Assembly (NCBI GenBank): GCA_026770585.1
Contig: MU647145.1
Coordinates: 123,910-140,429 of the forward strand
Source: Baffinella frigidus
Lineage: Eukaryota > Cryptophyceae > Cryptomonadales > Baffinellaceae
Reading direction: 5' to 3'
DNA: 16,520 nt
In this document: positions 7,705-12,900 of the stretch, piece by piece
How the letters are laid out: each line of letters starts with the position of its first letter
How positions within the stretch are numbered: position 1 is the stretch's first letter
The notes under the pieces: model-generated
What the model saw: the letters and a program-made list of their open reading frames with translations, nothing else
Told to the model about the DNA's origin: nothing
Databases searched by the model: none
Made by a program: the position numbers and the translations under genes

Positions 7705-8510
7705 CTCATGATTCAGTAAAGGACGACAAACAATTCCATCAGGGCTACTCAGGATTCATTCAGGGCGATTCAGGATTCGATCAAGATGGTGCCTGACTGT
7801 GTCAGAACGACACAAGATTCAGTTCAGGACGAGGTGCAACACAGATTTCTGGGCCCAAGGTGCAGGGTTGGTGTCCTGCTATCCTGAGGCGTGTTGACCA
7901 AATTCTGAGGCCTTTTGACCAAATCCTGAAACCTCCTGACCGAATCGTGAGACCTTCCGAGTAAACCCTGGGTCTTGTTGACTAAATCCTGAGTCTATCT
8001 GACTGAATCCTGAGTCATCCTGAGTCATCCTGAATCATTCTGACAAAATCCTGAGTCATCTTGCCCAATTCCTGAGCCTTCTCGACCAAATCCTGAGTCT
8101 TTCTGACTGAATTCCAATTCTTTCTAAATCCGAGGGACTCAGATCCGAAAGACTCAGGATTCAGTCAGACAGGCTCAGGATTTAGTCAGAAAGACTCAGA
8201 ATTCACCCAGAAAAAAATAGGATTCACTCAAAAAGAATCAAGACCCAGTCAAAAAGACTCAAACCCAGTCAGAAAGACTTTGGACCCAGTCACAAAGATT
8301 CAGGATTTTGTCAGAAAGACTCAGGGTTGATTCAGAAAAACTCAGGATTCGCCCAAAAAGATTCCAGGTTTTAGTCAGAAAGACTCAGGATTCACTCAAA
8401 AAGAGACGAGGTTCACCCGAAAAGACTCAGGACTTAGCCAAAAAGACTCGGGATTGACCCAGAAAACTCAGCATCCACCCAGAAAAACTCATGATTCGGT
8501 CGGAAAGACG
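7705..8510. repeat. Diverged 21-bp tandem repeats forming a large foldback
   Basis: From about 8150 to 8510 the plus strand repeats a unit near GACTCAGGATTCAGTCAG (period about 21, roughly 17 units). From about 7880 to 8130 the reverse complement (ATCCTGAGTCTTTCTGACTGA) repeats about 12 times. The two arms meet near 8125-8150. A shorter block in the first orientation lies at 7705-7850. Units are 60-95% alike. Confidence 0.85.
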
Positions 8511-8566
8511 GAGTGTCACCGCGGGGCGCCTCTTCGACTACGGCGCGCCTTTGCGCTGGTGCTCAC

Positions 8567-8646
8567 CGCGGCGCCAGCGCTGCAATTCGTGGGCGAGCAC
8601 TCCACGGTCTTCATGCCGCATCATCACCATCGCGCGGCAGGCATCG
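8567..8646 (-). CDS. Isolated candidate exon (helical, HELQRWRR)
   Basis: Both borders look good: acceptor tttccaagctcacag|C and donor CCGCG|GTGAGCACC. The 80-nt block reads DACRAMVMMRHEDRGVLA, then HELQRWRR, a charged helix. It leaves one base, which matches the two bases needed by the candidate at 5600. That would imply a 3-kb intron holding the satellite, LTR-like and foldback repeats. It adjoins a segment that also occurs inverted near 5.05 kb, so it might belong to a mobile element instead. Confidence 0.4.
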
Positions 8647-8671
8647 CTGTGAGCTTGGAAAAGATGGACCC

Positions 8672-8774
8672 GCGGATCCCCGCTCGGACGGGACCGAAAG
8701 TGGACACTTCGGCTAAAGTGGACTGACTCGTGTAAAGTCACTCCGGCTATGCCTACATGGGCGATATCCCCAGA
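8672..8774 (-). repeat. Inverted relative of the 5022-5135 segment
   Basis: Reverse-complemented, it reads TCTGGGGATATCG, then GTAGGCATAGCCGGAGTGAC, TTTACA, GTCCACTTTAG, AAGTGTCCACTTTCGG, matching the start of the 236-bp element with small gaps. It borders a telomere-like array on its outer side, like its partner. Confidence 0.7.
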
Positions 8775-8782
8775 TATCTCCA

Positions 8783-9233
8783 GAAACCTCAACCCTCGAC
8801 CCTCAACCCTCAACCCTGAGACCTAAGCCCTAAACCCTAAACCCTCAAACCCAAACCCTAAAAACCTAAAACCTAAACCCTAAACCCTGAAGCCTGAAGC
8901 CTAAGCCCTTAACACAAAACCCTTATTACCTGACCCTCACACCTAACCCGTAAACCCATGAACCCATGAACCCTAAACCCTAACCCCTAAATTCTGATCC
9001 CTCAACCCTTAATCCTAAACCCTTAACCCGTGAACCCTCAACCCTGACCCTAAACCCTAAAACCTAAACCCTGAACCCTGAACCCTGAACCCTAAACTCT
9101 AAACCTTACCACCCAACCCGTGAATCCGTGAACCCGTGAACCCTAAACCCCAACCCCCAACCCCCAAACCCCAAACCCTACACCCTACACACTAAACCCC
9201 AAACCCTGACCATGAACCCTGAACCCTAAACCT
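8783..9233. repeat. Degenerate telomere-like array
   Basis: About 450 bp of CCCTAAA/CCCTGAA/CCCTCAA variants on the plus strand, ending near a unique segment at 9234. Confidence 0.85.
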
Positions 9234-9284
9234 TCTGGAATTTCAAAGATATCAGCCAAGATCAGCACATGAGGAACAGTTCAC

Positions 9285-9332
9285 CCGCGTGCCTGGCTGC
9301 AGTTGCAGCTACTGTCGATAGATCATCGAGCT
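9285..9332 (-). CDS. Isolated candidate exon (LDDLSTVAATAARHA)
   Basis: A strong pyrimidine tract and acceptor (ctcctcccgcgcag|AG) precede 48 nt reading LDDLSTVAATAARHA, closed by donor GCGG|GTGAAC. Only one frame is free of stops. Its phase does not match the next candidate at 8646, so if it is real, another exon lies between. No domain is recognised. Confidence 0.35.
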
Positions 9333-9582
9333 CTGCGCGGGAGGAGAGGAATCATCCAGAGAAGTGGGCGACGCGTCGCCGTTCCGAAAACCTCTTTACT
9401 CACAAACGTGAATTTGGAAAGACTGCTGGGAGCAGCCTTGGGTTCCTCTGCAGGGACGGCATCCAACTTCAACCGAAACCCTCTCTAAGCCCAGGTCGCG
9501 TGAAGGAGCGTGCCACCGCCCGCCAGGACAAAGGAGAGACAGATATCGGGTTCTCTGAGACGACACGCAGTTGTGGCTCTTC

Positions 9583-9650
9583 AGAAATCCGTGTCCCCGT
9601 AAGGAAATTTATTGTAGAAATCCGTCTCCACGTAAGGAAATATTAGTGTA
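9583..9650. repeat. 33-bp tandem duplication
   Basis: AGAAATCCGT-C-CC-CGTAAGGAAAT is repeated at 9583 and 9616 with a few differences. Confidence 0.7.
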
Positions 9651-9769
9651 GTAATTGTGGTTCTACAAGGGTCATTTTTGACACCTATTCCAAGGACAGC
9701 CCCTTGTTCATGGACTATGCCCTACCCTGGATCACTCGCCGCAGACCCCCCCTGCCCCCCTGCTTGCTT

Positions 9770-9893
9770 CAGGGGTACCTCGCTCGCTCATGAGAAAGCG
9801 CCCCCCCTCCCAGGACCATCGTAGGGCCCTAGGCATAGACCTTCTGTAGGGTCCTAGGGGGGTGGCGCTTTCTTATGAGGGAGGGACCCCCGT
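9770..9893. mobile_element. Foldback element, diverged copy
   Basis: AGGGGTACCTCGCTCGCTCATGAGAAAGCGCC at the left pairs imperfectly with GGCGCTTTCTTATGAGGGAGGGACCCCCGTA at the right. The centre (TAGGGCCCTAGGCATAG) matches the element at 10353. It lacks ORFs and is probably a miniature inverted-repeat element. It borders the Cys/His block of the ankyrin gene. Confidence 0.7.
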
Positions 9894-9909
9894 AAGCCAG
9901 GGCAGAAGC

Positions 9910-9990
9910 GCACGCGGCGCAAATGGGGCAGTGCGAGCAAACGCGGGGCGGCTTGTAAATTCCGATGTTCACCCCCGCGGGCACACGCAG
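9910..9990 (-). CDS. Cys/His cluster exon, zinc-finger-like
   Basis: In phase with ankyrin exon 3, if the acceptor is tttacaag|CCG at 9952, the frame reads PPRVCSHCPICAACA. If the exon starts further upstream, it also includes AGVNIGIYK. Four cysteines and one histidine in CxHCxxCxxC spacing suggest zinc binding. IYKPPR..SHCxxCxxC resembles the entry to the DHHC cysteine-rich domain of ankyrin-containing palmitoyltransferases, but there is one extra residue before SHC and no DHHC motif or membrane segment follows in the window. Part of a RING finger is the alternative. The 3' end is unclear: a donor GC|GTGCGC may lie inside the cluster, and a foldback element begins just beyond. Confidence 0.35.
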
Positions 9991-12900
9991 CCCTTACACA
10001 GCTTACCCCGCGTACAGTCGACCTAACGGCCCGAGGCGGGCTCGTCCTGGACTGGTGCTCCTCACACGGAGACGAGGGGGAGGATGGTGGATCCGGGCGG
10101 GCACACGGCCGCGGCATCGCGTCCGAAGCTGTCCTGCATCTTGGCGTCTGCGCCCGCACCGAGGAGGTGTCCGACGACGTCGACGTTTCCGAAGAGGCAT
10201 GCGCAGTGCAGCGCGGTCATGCCCGTCCCCGGCTGTAAGAGGGGGCGCCGCGTCAGCAATCGCATGCCAAAGGGTTTACGCCCTAATTCGGGCATCAACA
10301 GAATTGCCCGGCTGTGGTCCAGTGGGAGCGCCGGGTGAGGAACCGCGTGACATACAGGGGTACCTCGCTCATAAGAAAACGCACCCCCCCTAGGACTACC
10401 ATAGGGCCCTATGCATAGGCCTACTGTAGGGCCCTAGGGGGGGTTATTTTATTATGAGCGAGGTACCCCTGTACAGGGGTTACTCGGCGGTGCGTGGGAC
10501 TGCCGGGTCAGGACTCGCATGCCGTACGGGATGCCGCCCCCATTCGGGCATCACCACCATTGCGGCATTGCGCGGGAGCGCCGGGTCGCCTTCCCGTGCC
10601 ATAAAGGGCGACGCCCTAATTCTGGCATCGAACGAATTCCGGCGTTGCGTAAGGTGCTACGGGATGCAATACATCAGGGTGCTACGGAATGCCGGAATTA
10701 GGTTGATGCCACCATTAGGGCGTCCACCCTCAAGACCTGCGTCGGTGAAGGACACATAACGCAGGGGGTTGCCGCCACCCTAGAAAGCACGGTCCCATTG
10801 ACATACGTGGAGAGAGGCAAAACATTGATGGCGGCGCGTTTCGTGGCAACGCACCGAGCACGGATCGATACATGCCTGATTTCCAGAGTGAACACAATAC
10901 TTCCGGGGAAGCGCTAGTGGGGCAGCAGCACACGATGGAAACAGCACTTGGCTGAAATGAGGCAGCACTTTGATACACTTGGCTGGCAGCAGGAGGCACT
11001 TGGTTGGCATCAGACATGACGGGGTGGGGGGGGTGCTACCTGGGGAGCATGACATCAGCACGTGGCCGGCAGCAGACAGCACTTGGCAGAAGGTGCTGGC
11101 TGGCTGCCTGCTGCCAGCGTGATTCACAAGATGCAGGAGGCAGGGCGGGGCGCGGGGGGCAACCTGGGTGTCTGAGGCGCTCGAGGGGAACGCTGCCAGC
11201 AGCTTCTTCACCTCGTACGCCATCCCCTGCGTTTAGGGTTTGGGGTTTAGGGTTTGGGGTTTAGGGTGTATGGTTTCAGGTTTAGGGTTTAGGGTTTGGG
11301 GTTTAGGGTTTGGGGTTTAGGGTTTGGGGTTTAGGGTTTGGGGATTGGGGTTCAGGGTTCAAGGTTTGGGGTTTAGGGTTTAGGGTTTAGGGTTTAGGGT
11401 TTAGGGTTTAGGGTTTAGGGTTTAGTGTTTAGTGTTTAGTGTTTGGGGTTTGGGGTTTAGTGTTTAGAATTTAGGGTTTAAGGTGTAGGGTTTAGGGTTT
11501 AGGGTTTGGGCTGTAGGGTTTAGGTGTATGGTTTATGGTTTAGGATTTAGGGTGTAGGGTTTAGGGTTTTGAGTTTTTAGGGTTTAGCGTTTAGGGTGTG
11601 GGGTTAAGGCTGGAGGGCAACCTGCATCGCGGCCAGTCGAACGGCGAGCGCTGCCTTTTCTCCCTGCGATCCATCCATCCAATTTAGGATGTTCCATCCA
11701 TGCAATTTAGGGTGCATCGACAGGTGTGAGAGGCCTCTCGGGTGGTGAAGGACTGCTCGTCAGGCGCCACACATCTAGCTCCGCCCGAGTGAAATTGCAT
11801 CGCCATCAATGTATTCCAGTTGCCATTTTTGTATTGGAGTTCCTGCTCCAAAAGCATTGTATGTCGAGCCCGCTTTTACTCTAGCAGAGCTAGAAATGGT
11901 GATACAAATGCGGCAACCGACGAAACACTGGACATGGAAGGGTAGGCAGTACCCCAGCCGGACGCGCGGGCGGGTCTGACGGCAAGTCAGCCACTGTGTC
12001 CTCCCCATCCACACCCTTCTCGCCCACCGCCCCCGGCGCATCTCCAGCAGGCTCCTCCGCCGGCTTCTCGGCCTGAGCCCCCGCGACCTCAGCGCCCTCC
12101 GCGTCAGGAGCGCCAGGAGGCGCCACCGCCCCGTCGTCTGCCCCGTCCTCCTCCGGCAGCAGCCCCTGCACAGGGTTTCGGGTTGAGGGTTTGGTGTTTG
12201 GTGTTTGGGGTTTGGGGTTTAGGGTTTAGGGTTTAGGGTTTAGGGTTTAGGGTTTAGGGTTTAGGGTTTAGGGTTTAGGGTTTAGGGTTTAGAGTTTAAG
12301 GTTTATGATCTAGGGTTTATAATTTAGGGTTTAAAGCCACGCCCCCGTGAGACACACCCACACCGCTCCTCGACGAAACCACAGGTCATTCGAAAGGGCG
12401 TGACTCGTTGGGAGTGGCTAGCGCTCCCCGGACGGTGCTGAGAGGGATCAAACATCCCCGAGTGTGCTGACGAGGTGCCTCGCCGCTACGCAGTTTAAAA
12501 TTCGTTCTCTACAATTTTCAACGGACCCGTTCAGGAATCAACGTTTGCTGTGAAAAGGGGACGGGGTTTCTGCTGGTCTTGTCCTTTATGTACCGCTTGG
12601 GGTTGAGCGAAACTGGCGAAAGTCGCCAATCTAAAATAATTCGAAAACACGAACCCCACCCCGCGTAGCCCTCTGAGTCTCTTCAGCGCATCACCATCCG
12701 CGAAATCGCGGGCCCAGTAAGCCACACGCGCTGAACAATGAGATTTGATTGTGCCATGCCGGCTTCCCAGCGCGCTCGCGCACCTCATCTCTCCCGCTCA
12801 TCTGACACTCATCAGCCCATCGGGGCCGCACACCACCACCCCGCGCCCGATCGGGCGCCCAGACTTTCGGGGTTGGCTGTCGGGTCCTGGAGCCCCCGAA

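Noticed and set aside
5982-8510. CRISPR-like repeat arrays (81-bp and 21-bp units)
   Set aside because: Units are contiguous tandem repeats without unique spacers, and the context is eukaryotic.
4690-9233. A true chromosome end
   Set aside because: Arrays are degenerate, occur in both orientations along the window and are separated by other sequence, so they are interstitial.
9269-9646. 125-codon plus-strand ORF
   Set aside because: It has no motif, its end is translation of the 33-bp tandem duplication, and a better-bounded candidate exon lies on the opposite strand.
9910-9990. Firm call of a DHHC palmitoyltransferase
   Set aside because: Only part of a cysteine pattern is present, with one extra residue, and no DHHC motif or membrane segments are seen downstream.
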